From: Streptomyces mashuensis
Lineage (GTDB): Bacteria; Actinomycetota; Actinomycetes; Streptomycetales; Streptomycetaceae
NCBI RefSeq assembly: GCF_014654785.1
Contig: NZ_BNBD01000020.1
Location: forward strand, 33,757-97,756
Reading direction: 5' to 3'
Length of the DNA stretch: 64,000 nucleotides
Part shown: positions 17,127 to 25,568 of the stretch, piece after piece
Layout of the letters: the number at the start of each line of letters is the position of its first letter
Position numbering within the stretch: position 1 is the first letter of the stretch
The notes under the pieces: generated by a model
The model's database searches: none
What the model was told of the DNA's origin: nothing
Seen by the model: only the letters and a program-made list of their open reading frames with translations
Translations under genes and position numbers: made by a program

Positions 17127-17478
17127 GGTCCCCCTCGAGGTGACTGCCGTGCACTTCCGTAGCCGGACCTCACGATGCGATCCGGCCACCCAGCAAGCTA
17201 GGGAGACCGCATGTGACGCGTCGACCCCTGCGGGGGTGAATCGGCCATCGCATATCGTGGTCAACGGCAATAGCCGTTTTCATCAGGGGAGTTGGGCGAC
17301 GTGCAGCTCATGTGCTCGTGGTGGTGAGCCCGGGGCGGGTTCCGTTTTCAGCCGGTGGGGACGTGCAAGGTGACCGAAATGCAGCGGACACGGCCGAGGC
17401 GGCGACCGGGGGCTCGGTCGCGCTCCGGGGCGCTTCGACGAGGAAAACCGTCACGTCATGATTACGAGCCCGCGGACC
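17127..17478. other. Intergenic promoter region, no gene seen
   Basis: About 350 bp between two divergent starts. I see no convincing open frame or RNA. Its left part is the 5' side of the secreted-protein gene, and its right end carries the -10 element of the PhnA-like gene. Confidence 0.5.
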
Positions 17479-17484
17479 TACAAT
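17479..17484 (+). promoter_or_regulatory. -10 element placing transcription start at the phnA-like start codon
   Basis: TACAAT ends 6 nt before the GTG at 17491, so the expected transcription start coincides with the first base of the start codon. No Shine-Dalgarno sequence lies in between. This fits a leaderless mRNA. A -35 hexamer is not obvious. Confidence 0.5.
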
Positions 17485-17490
17485 GTCCAG

Positions 17491-17844
17491 GTGAACGAGA
17501 ACATCCCGCCGTGCCCCGAATGCGCCGGCGTGTACGCCTACGAAATGGGCACGCTCCTGGTCTGCCCCGAATGCGGCCACGAGTGGGCGCCCGCGCCCGC
17601 CGAGGCCACGGAAGAGGCGGGTGACAAGGTGATCCGGGATGCGGTCGGCAATGTCCTGGCCGACGGCGACACGGTCACGGTGGTGAAGAGCCTGAAGGTC
17701 AAGGGCCACCCCGCCGGCATCAAGGCGGGCACCAAGGTGCGCAACATCCGCCTCGTGGACGGTCCGGACGGCCATGACATCGACTGCAAGGTCGACGGAT
17801 TCGGCCAGATGCACCTCAAGTCCAGCGTGGTCAAGAAAGCCTGA
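17491..17844 (+). CDS. PhnA/YjdM-family zinc-ribbon protein
   Basis: 117 residues, matching the family end to end. The N-terminal zinc ribbon is CPEC...CPEC (residues 9-12 and about 26-29, followed by GHEW). After a short linker comes the SH3-like PhnA domain (DAVGNVLADGDTVTVVK, then GTKVRNIRLVDG, ending DCKVDGFGQMHLKS). Despite the name, the family is not needed for phosphonate C-P lyase and its role is unclear. The GTG was chosen because it aligns with the family's N-terminus; an ATG 33 nt upstream lacks similarity. Confidence 0.87.
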   Translation: MNENIPPCPECAGVYAYEMGTLLVCPECGHEWAPAPAEATEEAGDKVIRDAVGNVLADGDTVTVVKSLKVKGHPAGIKAGTKVRNIRLVDGPDGHDIDCKVDGFGQMHLKSSVVKKA

Positions 17845-17866
17845 ACTCATGCAGCGTGACGAATGG

Positions 17867-17894
17867 AACTGCCCGGGTGATTACCCGGGCAGTT
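17867..17894 (+). terminator. Terminator of the PhnA-like gene
   Basis: AACTGCCCGGGT, loop GATT, ACCCGGGCAGTT: a perfect 12-bp stem, 23 bp past the stop. Confidence 0.75.
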
Positions 17895-18078
17895 CTGTTC
17901 GTACGGATCGGTGAGGTGATGGCGTCCGAGGAGGTCCGGCTCGCAGCCGGCCGAAGTGCCCCGTAGCCGACTATTCCGCGCCTGGTGTCGACCCCGCCTC
18001 CACCGAGGACACGGCAGTTACCTCGCATACATCGATCTGTGAATGACCTGTCACAAACTCCGAGCAAGATGACACCCT

Positions 18079-18636
18079 GTGATCGATCACCAGCACCACC
18101 AGTCTCCGCCGCATCAGCCCTATCCACCGCAGCACCCGTACGCGCACCCTTATCCGCATCCGCAATATCCCGCGCCTGCGCACCCCTACGCTCAGCAGCC
18201 TCAGCCTCCTCATTTCCCCCAGCCCCCCGCCGTCCCCAGGGAGGTCGGGGACGAGCGCCGCATGCTCTTCGCCACGATCGACGGCCTGATCTCGTTCTTC
18301 GGCGGGTTCGCCCTCGCCGCGCCGCTCACGGAGGGCAAGAGCACGGGCACCCACTTGACCTACGCCGTGCTCTGCGTGCTGGGCCTGTCCTTCGTCCACC
18401 ACGTGCTGGGGGCGATGCTGTTCCGGACCACCGTGGGCAAGTTCCTGTTCATGACGCGCGTGGTGCGCGCGGACGACGCGGGGAGGCCACGGTTCTGGCA
18501 GGCCGTGCGTCGCTGGCTCCTCGGCCTGACCTGGCTTCCGATGCAACCCATCTGGGGGCTGCTCGGCGACGGCGGTGACCCCTACGAGGACGGGTGCGGC
18601 CTGCGGTACGTACGCAGCAGGGACCTGCGCCGCTGA
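18079..18636 (+). CDS. RDD-family membrane protein with His/Pro/Tyr-rich N-terminus
   Basis: 185 residues. Residues 1-50 are a disordered His-Pro-Gln-Tyr tract (HPYAHPYPHPQYPAPAHPY). An RDD domain follows, with about two to three membrane segments (FGGFALAAPL, YAVLCVLGLSFVHHVLGAML) and the typical motif TTVGKFLFMTRVVRADD, in which the conserved glycine-lysine follows the second helix. The GTG start has no strong ribosome site. RDD proteins are implicated in ion or small-molecule transport. The His-rich tail might bind metal, but that is inference. Confidence 0.75.
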   Translation: MIDHQHHQSPPHQPYPPQHPYAHPYPHPQYPAPAHPYAQQPQPPHFPQPPAVPREVGDERRMLFATIDGLISFFGGFALAAPLTEGKSTGTHLTYAVLCVLGLSFVHHVLGAMLFRTTVGKFLFMTRVVRADDAGRPRFWQAVRRWLLGLTWLPMQPIWGLLGDGGDPYEDGCGLRYVRSRDLRR

Positions 18637-19129
18637 GCCACCTCGCAGCAGTCGGCCGTCCGGTACGACACCGTGGCGCCGCGCCGTGCTTCGCGAGCTG
18701 CGGCGCGGCTCACCGCTGCCCGCCTCGGTGGGGTCGACGCCGACGAGGCGCACCGGCGGCGCTTTCGGCACGCCCGTGCCGCCTCGTCGATTCACCCGAC
18801 AGGCGGGTCATCCGGGCAGAGGAGAAACCGGGCAGCCGCCTCTCGGCCTGGAAGAGACCAAACAGCTCTACCAGCGCGCCGCTTCCCCGGCGCAGAGGTG
18901 ATACCTCCGACGGCCGGGATGGTGGTGGTACGCGGCCCGTGGGGCGCAGGCTCCATTCCTCGTAGCCGCTGGCAGGTCGGTTCCCAGGCATGGAGTGGCT
19001 CGGCGCGGCGGGCGGAGGCAACGCTTCCGGCCAAAGGGCAGTCGTCGCCGGTCCGGCACTATCGGGTGAGCGTGTCCGGCGGTAGCGTCCCCTCCGCATC
19101 GGTCGAACACAACATCGACTGGAGGGCAC
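18637..19129. other. 490-bp stretch without a recognisable gene
   Basis: No frame shows family similarity or a credible start and ribosome site. The last 50 bp contain the ribosome site (GGAGGG) of the next gene and a possible -10 (TAGCGT near 19083). Nothing else was seen. Confidence 0.4.
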
Positions 19130-19459
19130 ATGAGAATCCGCTACCAGGCAGCCACCGCCGGCCTTGTCCTTGCCCTCACAAGTGGAGGTGCGGTGGCCTG
19201 GGCAGCACCTGCTGCGGCCTCCGGCGGCGCTGCCGCGTCCTCGTTCTCCTGCGACGCCTGGCAGTACCGGAGGAGCAGCCAGGGGCACGGTGCCTCGATC
19301 ACCTGCCACGGCAGTTCCTTCACGGGGTACGTCATCTGTCACCAGCCCGACGGGTATGTGTACCTCCGCTTCGGCAACCGTGCTCGTTCCGGTGGCACGT
19401 CCACCGCGTGGTGCGACCTGAATGCGGAGGTCAGCGAGGCCGGTGCGCTGCCGCTCTGA
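19130..19459 (+). CDS. Small secreted four-cysteine protein
   Basis: 109 residues. It has a signal peptide (MRIRYQAATAGLVLALTSGG, cleavage near AAA at about 30). The mature part of about 75 residues has four cysteines (SFSCDAWQYRR, ITCHGSS, GYVICHQPDG, AWCDLNAE), enough for two disulfides. GGAGGG lies 5 nt upstream of the ATG. No known family was recognised; it resembles the many small extracellular Cys-containing proteins of Streptomyces. Its end overlaps the convergent glycosyltransferase by 29 bp. Confidence 0.7.
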   Translation: MRIRYQAATAGLVLALTSGGAVAWAAPAAASGGAAASSFSCDAWQYRRSSQGHGASITCHGSSFTGYVICHQPDGYVYLRFGNRARSGGTSTAWCDLNAEVSEAGALPL

Positions 19460-20729
19460 GCGCTGTGCGGCGCAGGCGGCGCAGTCCCCCGCGTGCGAGG
19501 AGGGTGCAGGTGGTGCCGTACAGCGCGGCCGTGCCCAGGAGCCGGTTGTCCGCGGCCGATCGGCGTACGCCGGGTGGGAGTGCGCTGTGGCGGGTACGCA
19601 AGGCGGTGAGCAGGTCGTCGTACCTGCGGGCGGCGTCCTGGGGGGCGAAGGTGCGGGCGGCGCGTTCGCGGGCGGCCGCTCCCATCCGGGTGCGCAGTGG
19701 CTGGTCGTCCATGAGACGCAGCAGGGCCGCGCTGTAGGCGCGGACGTCGTCGCGGGGCACCAGCAGGCCGTCGACACCGTCGCGGATGATCTCACGCGGG
19801 CCGTGCGGGCAGTCCGTACTGACCACGGGCAGGCCGCAGCGCATGGCCTCCACGATGGTCATGCCGAAGGACTCCTGGGCGGAGGTGACCGCCGCCACCG
19901 ATCCCTTCGCCCACTCGGGGTCCAGGGGTGTCCTGGCGCCCATCAGCCGCACGCGGTCGCCCAGGCCGCGGCGTTCGATGTCCGCGGCGAGGCGGTCCTG
20001 CTCGGGGCCCTCGCCGTAGATGCGCAGGGTCCAGTCGGGGTGCTGTGCGCCGGCGCGGGCGAAGGCCTCGATGAGCATGTCGTACCGCTTCACCCGGGTC
20101 AGGCGGCCGGCCGCCACGACGACCTTGGCCGTGCCGTCGGCCGGCGGCACGGTGGTGGCGGGCACGCTGTTGGGAATGGCCTCGACCATGTGGTGCGGGA
20201 GGCGCAGGCCGGTGCGGTGGGCCCGGGCATCGGCCTGCGTCATCGTCACCAGGGCGTCGAGGTGCGGGTACCAGCGGCGCAGCTGGCGGCGGAGGCGATG
20301 CGGGTGGGTGTCGTGCGTGAGGTGCTCCTGGCCGATGCGCAGGGCGCGGGGCGGCCCGAAGCGGGCGAGCAGGACGTTGAGCCCGGTACGGGTGCTGATC
20401 ACGGCGTCGGCGTCGGTCCCGGCCAACCAGTCGATGATCCGCTGTTCCGCGAGGCGATGGTACTGGCCGACGCGGCTCTCGCCGGCGGGGAAGTGGACAC
20501 CGGGCTGCGCGGCGCGCGGGTCCGTCCTGTCCGCCGCGGAATCGCGGTGGTCGACCAGGGCGGCGAGGGGCACCTGCGGGGGTGGTTCGAGCAGCGGTGT
20601 CGTCTGGTGCCGGAAGACGGAGACGAGGCGCACGTCGTGCCGCTCGGCGAGGGAGGCGGCGAGGGTGAAGGTGGTTCTGGTCGTGCCACCGATGGCGTAG
20701 GCATTGTGCAGCAGAAATGCGATGCGCAT
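19431..20729 (-). CDS. GT4-family glycosyltransferase
   Basis: 432 residues with a GT-B fold. N-terminal Rossmann half: MRIAFLLHNAYAIGGTTRT, the GG loop that binds the acceptor. C-terminal donor-binding half: VVAAGRLTRVKRYDMLIEAF, RIYGEGPE, and the signature SAQESFGMTIVEAMRCGLPV, in which the ExFGxxxxEAM residues contact the nucleotide sugar. It lacks membrane segments and resembles capsular or teichoic-acid-type transferases. The acceptor is unknown. The ATG at 20729 was chosen because the fold starts there. Confidence 0.87.
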   Translation of the reverse strand: MRIAFLLHNAYAIGGTTRTTFTLAASLAERHDVRLVSVFRHQTTPLLEPPPQVPLAALVDHRDSAADRTDPRAAQPGVHFPAGESRVGQYHRLAEQRIIDWLAGTDADAVISTRTGLNVLLARFGPPRALRIGQEHLTHDTHPHRLRRQLRRWYPHLDALVTMTQADARAHRTGLRLPHHMVEAIPNSVPATTVPPADGTAKVVVAAGRLTRVKRYDMLIEAFARAGAQHPDWTLRIYGEGPEQDRLAADIERRGLGDRVRLMGARTPLDPEWAKGSVAAVTSAQESFGMTIVEAMRCGLPVVSTDCPHGPREIIRDGVDGLLVPRDDVRAYSAALLRLMDDQPLRTRMGAAARERAARTFAPQDAARRYDDLLTALRTRHSALPPGVRRSAADNRLLGTAALYGTTCTLLARGGLRRLRRTALRAAAHRPR

Positions 20730-20810
20730 TACGAGTGCCGGCCCTTTGCGTGAGGGCCGGCCGTACGTCGCGCGGTGATGGCCTTTCCGGGACATCTCAT
20801 GAAGAGAACG

Positions 20811-21578
20811 TTAATCGTCAAGGATCACCGAAACACCGGAGGCGCGACAGCGGAGCATCTCCAGTGGAGGGTTGGCGCGGTAGTCCGCCCAGAAGTCGGC
20901 GCCGTATTTGCGCATGCCTGCTTCGGACACCTCCAGGGGCACCCAGGTCACGTCGCTGAATCCGGCCACCCGCAAGCATTCTTCGTAGACCTCGCGGCGC
21001 GGCCGGTTGGCGACGAAGGAGACCGGCGGGTCGAGCAGCGCCGTGACCCGGACCTGCGGTCCGGTCTCGGCCTCTTCCCCGGTGAGTTCGCTACGGAATC
21101 CGTACTTCTCCGGGGACGGCCCGTCGAAGCGGAAGTCGGGCGACTGGTTGAGCAGGAAGAACTCGCCGCCGGGCTTCAGGCTCCTGTGCGCGTTACGGCA
21201 CATCCGCTCCGCGGTGGCGATGTCCTCCGCGTAGCCGAGCAGCTGGACCGCCAAGACGATGTCGAATTGCCGGTCGAGGTTCCTGAGTTCCGCCACGTCG
21301 CCGATTTCGTAGCGCACGCCCAGCGGATCGCGCTCCTCCAGGGCTCTCGCCACCGATACCATTTCGCCCGAGATGTCGATACCGAGCACTTCGGTGGCGC
21401 CGCGGCGCTTGAACTCCCTGCTGTAGAAGCCGGTCCCCGAGGCCAGGTCGAGGACCGTCTTCCCGCGTACGTCCCCGACCATGGCCAGGAAGCCGGGCAC
21501 CACCACGTACTGCTCCAACGGCAGGGACTTGAAGCCCTCGAACGCCTCACCGATCTCGTCGTACTGCTGTCTGCTCAC
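20811..21578 (-). CDS. Class I SAM-dependent methyltransferase
   Basis: 255 residues. Motif I is TVLDLASGTGFYSRE (about residues 38-52), the acidic residue after strand 2 is in VLGIDISGEMV, and motif II/III region is FDIVLAVQLLGYA. It resembles the ToxA/UbiE-like small-molecule methyltransferases. The GTG at 21578 with GGAGGG upstream fits the usual start (SRQQYDEIGEAFE); an in-frame ATG 72 bp upstream would add a low-complexity tail. The substrate is unknown. It may be co-transcribed with the glycosyltransferase 81 bp downstream. Confidence 0.82.
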   Translation of the reverse strand: MSRQQYDEIGEAFEGFKSLPLEQYVVVPGFLAMVGDVRGKTVLDLASGTGFYSREFKRRGATEVLGIDISGEMVSVARALEERDPLGVRYEIGDVAELRNLDRQFDIVLAVQLLGYAEDIATAERMCRNAHRSLKPGGEFFLLNQSPDFRFDGPSPEKYGFRSELTGEEAETGPQVRVTALLDPPVSFVANRPRREVYEECLRVAGFSDVTWVPLEVSEAGMRKYGADFWADYRANPPLEMLRCRASGVSVILDD

Positions 21579-21823
21579 CGGATTGCCCTCCCCCGTGGGT
21601 TCGCGATGCCCGTGGCCCGGCTGCTGGCTGCCGGCTGCCGGCTCCCGGGACATGTGACCGCCTCTGGCAAGCAGTCTCCCCGCACCCCGGCCGGCCGTCG
21701 TACTCGCAGAAGCCACAAAAAGCGGGCCCTTGGCCGGGGTCTCGTACGGACGGTCGTACGGGCGCCCGTGCACGGCTCGCCAGCGGGCGGACGCCGCGCT
21801 GGTCGCCCGGGTACCGGCAGCGT

Positions 21824-22444
21824 TCAGGGCTGAGAGGTGGCGACCTTCACGCCGAAGCCGATCAGGACGACACCCGTGATCCGGTCCATCGTGCGACGTA
21901 CCGCCGGCCTCTCGAAGAATGCGCGGGCCTTGGCCAGCACCAGTACGTAGCTCCCCAGCCAGGCCAGCGTCAGCGCTGCGTGGACGAGGACCAGCAGGAC
22001 CATGCCCGTGTGCGGCGACAGGCCGGACGGTGCGAGCGTGGGCAGCAGGCCCGTGTAGAAGACTGCGATCTTCGGGTTGAAGAGGTTGCTGACCAGGCCC
22101 GTGCGCCAGGGGTTGCCGGTCGGGGCCGGCGGGGCTGCCGTCGGCGACGCGGTACGGCTGCGCCGGCTCTGCAGCAGTGCCTGGACGCCCAGGAAGCCGA
22201 GGTAGAGGGCACCGGCGAGCTTGACGACCGTGTAGGCCGTGGCGGACGCAGCCAGGACGGCCGCCAGGCCGACCACGGTGAGCGCACCCCAGGTGAGGAG
22301 TCCCGCCGTGATGCCGCCCACCGTACGCAGGCCGTCCTGCCAGCCGGACGTGATGGCCCGCTTCGTCACGACGGCCATGTCCGGGCCGGGAACCATGGTC
22401 AGGACGGCCAGTACGCCCATGGCCGCGAGTATCTGTACGAGCAT
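21824..22444 (-). CDS. LysE/RhtB-family amino-acid exporter
   Basis: 206 residues with about six transmembrane helices and the RhtB signature near the N-terminus (VPGPDMAVVTKRAITSGWQ) plus the mid-protein NPKIAVFYTGLLP motif typical of LysE-type translocators. It probably exports amino acids or their analogues. A hairpin lies just upstream of its start, on the side of the SMI1/KNR4 gene. Confidence 0.88.
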   Translation of the reverse strand: MLVQILAAMGVLAVLTMVPGPDMAVVTKRAITSGWQDGLRTVGGITAGLLTWGALTVVGLAAVLAASATAYTVVKLAGALYLGFLGVQALLQSRRSRTASPTAAPPAPTGNPWRTGLVSNLFNPKIAVFYTGLLPTLAPSGLSPHTGMVLLVLVHAALTLAWLGSYVLVLAKARAFFERPAVRRTMDRITGVVLIGFGVKVATSQP

Positions 22445-22459
22445 GGGCTCAGTTTCGCA

Positions 22460-22483
22460 CCGGCCGGCGCCTCTGCCGGCCGG
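22460..22483 (-). terminator. Hairpin between the SMI1/KNR4 and LysE genes
   Basis: CCGGCCGGC, 6-nt loop, GCCGGCCGG: a perfect 9-bp stem, 30 bp beyond the SMI1/KNR4 stop and 15 bp before the LysE start. It probably separates the two transcripts. Confidence 0.55.
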
Positions 22484-22513
22484 CCACTGGGGCCGCACAC
22501 GCCCGGTCCGCCG

Positions 22514-23194
22514 TCAGGCGGCCGGGCCGGGTTCCTTCCACGCCGTGCGTTCGGCGTACGCGAGCCAGTCGAGGTACCACTGGGCGAACGTCATGCGCTC
22601 GGCGCCGTTGTGGCGTTTGGGGGCCACGCCCTCGCCCGCGGCCTGGACGTCGTCCCAGACGGTGCCCGCCTCGGGTCCGGTCACGGCGAGCACCGTGTAG
22701 TAGGCGCAGCCCTGGCTGCTGAGGTACAGCGTGCCGGTGAAGAGTTCCTCGCGCAGTTCGTCGTCCCGGGCGTCCCACGCGCGGTAGGCGGCGGAGAATT
22801 CCTCGGCGCTGGTGAAGCAGTCGCCGGACGGCTCGTTGTACTGGTGCTCGTCGAAGAGGGCGCCGACCTCCTGGGGGCGGAAGGGCACGGCCAGGTTCTT
22901 CGCCCGCGCCGCGTTGCTCTCGGCGCCGGGTCGTAGGGGGTAGATGCCGTAGTCGGGGCCGGCGCCGCCGGCGGCGACCTCCCGGAGGAAGGCGCGGTAC
23001 TCGTCGGGCAGCCGTGTGCCGAGCTCGTGCTCGAGCTCGTCGAGTTCGTCGCGGGTGAGCGGGGGCAGGAGTTCGAAGCGGTGGCCGTGGTCGTCGAGCC
23101 AGACAGCGCCGAAGACCTCGCTCATCCGGGGAGCCGTGCGCAGCGCGAGCACGCGCTCGCGGACCCCCGTCCATATCGTCGTCATCGCCCTCAC
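22514..23194 (-). CDS. SMI1/KNR4-family (SUKH) protein
   Basis: 226 residues with an SMI1/KNR4 domain at about 40-190: LTRDELDELEHELGTRLPDEYRAFL is the hallmark first helix, and GTLYLSSQGCAYYTVLAV the strand holding the conserved G-C. Many such proteins are immunity proteins of polymorphic toxins, others are scaffolds. No toxin gene is next to it here. The start may be the GTG at 23194 or the ATG at 23185. Confidence 0.85.
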   Translation of the reverse strand: MRAMTTIWTGVRERVLALRTAPRMSEVFGAVWLDDHGHRFELLPPLTRDELDELEHELGTRLPDEYRAFLREVAAGGAGPDYGIYPLRPGAESNAARAKNLAVPFRPQEVGALFDEHQYNEPSGDCFTSAEEFSAAYRAWDARDDELREELFTGTLYLSSQGCAYYTVLAVTGPEAGTVWDDVQAAGEGVAPKRHNGAERMTFAQWYLDWLAYAERTAWKEPGPAA

Positions 23195-23230
23195 GGTACC
23201 GAGCCGGGGCGGGCCGGTGACCGGTGGCCG

Positions 23231-23515
23231 TCAGGCTCGCGTGGCCAGCCGCTCGACGGCGTTCTTGGCCTCCGCCAGGCCCTCGCCGGTGAACTCGCGG
23301 TAGGCCTTGATCGCCTTGATCTTCTGCCCGGTGCGCGCGAGGTCGGCGATGCGGGCCAGTTCGGGGTTCTCCTCCTGGAGGCCCAGTTGATCGAGGATCA
23401 GGTCGATCTTGCGCTCCAGGCGCGAGACCTTGCGGTTGACCCTCTCGATCCGGCTCTCGATGTTCCAGGCCAGGAGCCCGAGAAGCGGAAAGAGGAAGAG
23501 TAGCGCCATGTCCAT
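23231..23515 (-). CDS. Membrane-anchored L7/L12 C-terminal-domain-like protein
   Basis: 94 residues. The N-terminus is one transmembrane helix (MALLFLFPLLGLLAWNI), then a coiled-coil helix (RIERVNRKVSRLERKIDLIL), and a C-terminal module (KIKAIKAYREFTGEGLAEAK) that matches helix alpha-1/alpha-2 of the ribosomal L7/L12 C-terminal domain. The ribosomal hinge and dimerisation parts are absent, so this is not the stalk protein. It starts 11 bp after the SGNH hydrolase stop, so the two probably form an operon. Function unknown. Confidence 0.78.
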   Translation of the reverse strand: MDMALLFLFPLLGLLAWNIESRIERVNRKVSRLERKIDLILDQLGLQEENPELARIADLARTGQKIKAIKAYREFTGEGLAEAKNAVERLATRA

Positions 23516-23525
23516 GACGTGCAGC

Positions 23526-24404
23526 TTAGTGCGGGGGCCGTACAGGTAGTGCCTCGAGGACAGCCGGCAGGCAGTGGGTGATCTGCGCGGCGTAGCCACG
23601 GGCCGACGGGTGGCAGCCGTCCTCGCTGAACATGTCGGCCGGGTTGCGCAGGAAGATGTCGGCGGACAGCGGGATCACGTGGGCGCCGGCGTCTTGTGCG
23701 GCCTCTTGCTGGAGGCGGGCCAGTCGCCGGGAGCGGCGGGCGGCCGTTGTGTGGATCCAGGGGCGCACGCCGGTGGCAGCGGCGTAGTCGGGGCAGGTGA
23801 CCGCTGCCACGGCCCACCCGTCGTGACGGAGACGGGTGACGAGTGCGCCGAGCCGGCGGGCGGACCGGGACAGGCGGACGGGCAGGAGGACGTCGTTGCC
23901 GCCGACGATGACGACGGCGAGGCCGGGACCGGTGGCGTCGTACGACTGGGTGCGTACGGACCGGGTGGTGGCACCGGGGCGTGCACCGACGCGGAGGTTC
24001 ACCGGCCGGCCGGTGGCCTGGACGAGAGCCGTGGCGAGTTGTGCGCCGGTGGTCTCCTCGCAGGAGCGGACCCCCACCCCGGCGGCGAGGGAATCGCCCA
24101 GGAGCAACAGGGAGAGAGCCTCGCCTTCCTCCGGTCCGTAGCGGCCGTCGGGCCGGGGGACGCGAAAGGCGGACGGGCTGGTCGGGCGGGTCATGACGGC
24201 TGCCATGCAGGCACGGGCGAGAAGGAGAAGCACCTGCTTGCGCCGCTTGGTGCGGCCCGCGGTGGGTCCGTCGGCCGGGGCGGCGGCCCGGCCCGCGGTC
24301 GGCAGTGACGGTGGCGGTGCCGGCCGGGCGCGCCGGGCCGCTGCCGTGCCGATGCGGCCGGCGACCACGGCGACGAGGGCCGCGCGGGTCATGCCCGCGA
24401 GCAT
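23526..24404 (-). CDS. SGNH/GDSL-family hydrolase
   Basis: 292 residues. The SGNH blocks are clear: block I LLLGDSLAAGVG (serine nucleophile, about residue 103), block III VIVGGNDV (glycine/asparagine oxyanion residues), and block V DGCHPSARGYA (Asp-x-x-His). The N-terminal 75 residues are Ala/Pro/Arg-rich with a hydrophobic patch, possibly an atypical membrane or export segment. It probably has esterase or lipase activity on an unknown substrate. It is followed directly by the L7/L12-like gene. Confidence 0.85.
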   Translation of the reverse strand: MLAGMTRAALVAVVAGRIGTAAARRARPAPPPSLPTAGRAAAPADGPTAGRTKRRKQVLLLLARACMAAVMTRPTSPSAFRVPRPDGRYGPEEGEALSLLLLGDSLAAGVGVRSCEETTGAQLATALVQATGRPVNLRVGARPGATTRSVRTQSYDATGPGLAVVIVGGNDVLLPVRLSRSARRLGALVTRLRHDGWAVAAVTCPDYAAATGVRPWIHTTAARRSRRLARLQQEAAQDAGAHVIPLSADIFLRNPADMFSEDGCHPSARGYAAQITHCLPAVLEALPVRPPH

Positions 24405-24949
24405 GGCGTCCCCCGGGTGGCCACTCGGGCCGGGGTGAGAAGTCGCCGCGGATCGCAGGCGCCTGACGTGGCGTAACCCGTTTCTCGCATGCCGGCCAGC
24501 ATCTGGTGCACCGGACCACTCCCCGTCGCGTCTCGCCTGATCCGCTCCATCTGATCCGCTCCATCGGTATCGGCGAGGGCCCGTGCTGTCACCTCACGGC
24601 CGTGGCGTGGCTTGCGGCCCCACCCGATCGGCCGAGCCCGTCTCCCGGGCCGACGTGCAGTTTTGATGCCACCCCGCCAAGGCACAACCGGAGGAACCTT
24701 GCCGAAGGACGGCAGGGCAAACCCTTGACAATCGATGATCTTCTTCACCCGTTCCGGAGGCCGTCACGGCCGGGAGCGCCGCTTAAGATCATGTGCGTCC
24801 GCCCCCGGCCCTGACCACGGCCGTGACCACGCCATGGCGGGCCTTGGGGAAATCACAGGGGGAAGAAGCGGCACGGCGAGCGCGTCGGGGTTGACCGCCT
24901 GCCAGCGCGCATGCCATGCCCACTTCCCTGTTGCAAGGGAAAACTGTAC
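24405..24949. other. 545-bp stretch without a gene, long leader of the next gene
   Basis: No coding frame with family features. It holds a TTGACA hexamer at 24725-24730 without a matching -10, a long-armed dyad at 24735-24792, and the ribosome site AAGGGA at 24935-24940 for the secreted protein. Confidence 0.4.
24735..24792. repeat. Nested inverted repeat upstream of the secreted-protein gene
   Basis: The outer arms ATGATCTT (24735-24742) and AAGATCAT (24785-24792) match perfectly and enclose an inner hairpin GGCCG-TCA-CGGCC (24759-24771). The outer arms are AT-rich, unlike the surroundings. It may be a structured 5' leader or a protein site. Confidence 0.4.
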
Positions 24950-25480
24950 GTGAACCGCCTTTCCATCCGCATAGCCGCAGCATCCGCCGTCACCGCCGTC
25001 GCCCTCGGCGTCGCCGCTCCCGCCGCGACCGCGGCCGAGGCCCGCCGGGCCGACGCCGCGGCCGAGCAGGCCGCCGACACGCTGCGGCCGACTGCCGCCG
25101 ACGTCCGCGACCTCGTCTCCCGCATGCGCGCCCACGGCGCGAACCCGGCCGAGATCGCGGAGTTCGAGCAGTACGCCGCCCAGCTCGAGGACGGCTCCGG
25201 CCACCACCGGGCGAAGCGGGCCCTGGGCATGGGCACCATCGTCCGCAAGCTGATCGTCGCCGGCCTCCGCCACGGCGGCTCGTGGGCCGGGAAGATCGTC
25301 GGCAAGGTCAGCAAGAAGAGCGGCCGGTTCATCGCCCGGAACGGCAACAAGATCGCTGACGCGATCGAGGACGTCGAGGGCTGGAGCGAGACGGCCCTGG
25401 CCGTTGCGATGGTGAAGGCCGGTATCCCCACCGACGTCGCCTACGACATCGCGCGCGCCATCATGATGGTCGCCGTCTGA
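24950..25480 (+). CDS. Secreted protein with amphipathic cationic core
   Basis: 176 residues. The signal peptide is MNRLSIRIAAASAVTAVALG, with cleavage after ATA-AEA near 30. A helical acidic region follows (ARRADAAAEQAADTLRPTA, then EIAEFEQYAAQLED), then a cationic glycine-rich block (LRHGGSWAGKIVGKVSKK, about residues 103-120) and a hydrophobic helical end (DIARAIMMVAV). The GTG has AAGGGA 9 nt upstream. No family was recognised. The basic amphipathic segment resembles those of pore-forming peptides, but this is only a resemblance. A membrane protein gene follows 88 bp downstream. Confidence 0.7.
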   Translation: MNRLSIRIAAASAVTAVALGVAAPAATAAEARRADAAAEQAADTLRPTAADVRDLVSRMRAHGANPAEIAEFEQYAAQLEDGSGHHRAKRALGMGTIVRKLIVAGLRHGGSWAGKIVGKVSKKSGRFIARNGNKIADAIEDVEGWSETALAVAMVKAGIPTDVAYDIARAIMMVAV

Positions 25481-25497
25481 CGCCCACCGGAAGCCCT

Positions 25498-25535
25498 GCG
25501 GCCGGCGCCCGTTCTGTGGGCGGTGCGCCGGCCGC
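25498..25535 (+). terminator. Hairpin between the secreted-protein and membrane-protein genes
   Basis: GCGGCCGGCGC and GCGCCGGCCGC form a perfect 11-bp stem with a 16-nt loop, 17 bp past the stop. It may terminate partially, since the next gene is close and on the same strand. Confidence 0.55.
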
Positions 25536-25568
25536 CTCCCGCTCCCAGCACGTGGAAAGGAGCGCGGG

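Noticed and set aside
17119..17373. Plus-strand frame in the gap before the PhnA-like gene
   Set aside because: No ribosome site, no similarity, and it is mostly antisense to the signal peptide of the secreted protein.
24725..24730. TTGACA as a promoter for the secreted protein at 24950
   Set aside because: No -10-like hexamer lies 16-19 bp downstream, so it was not called as a promoter.
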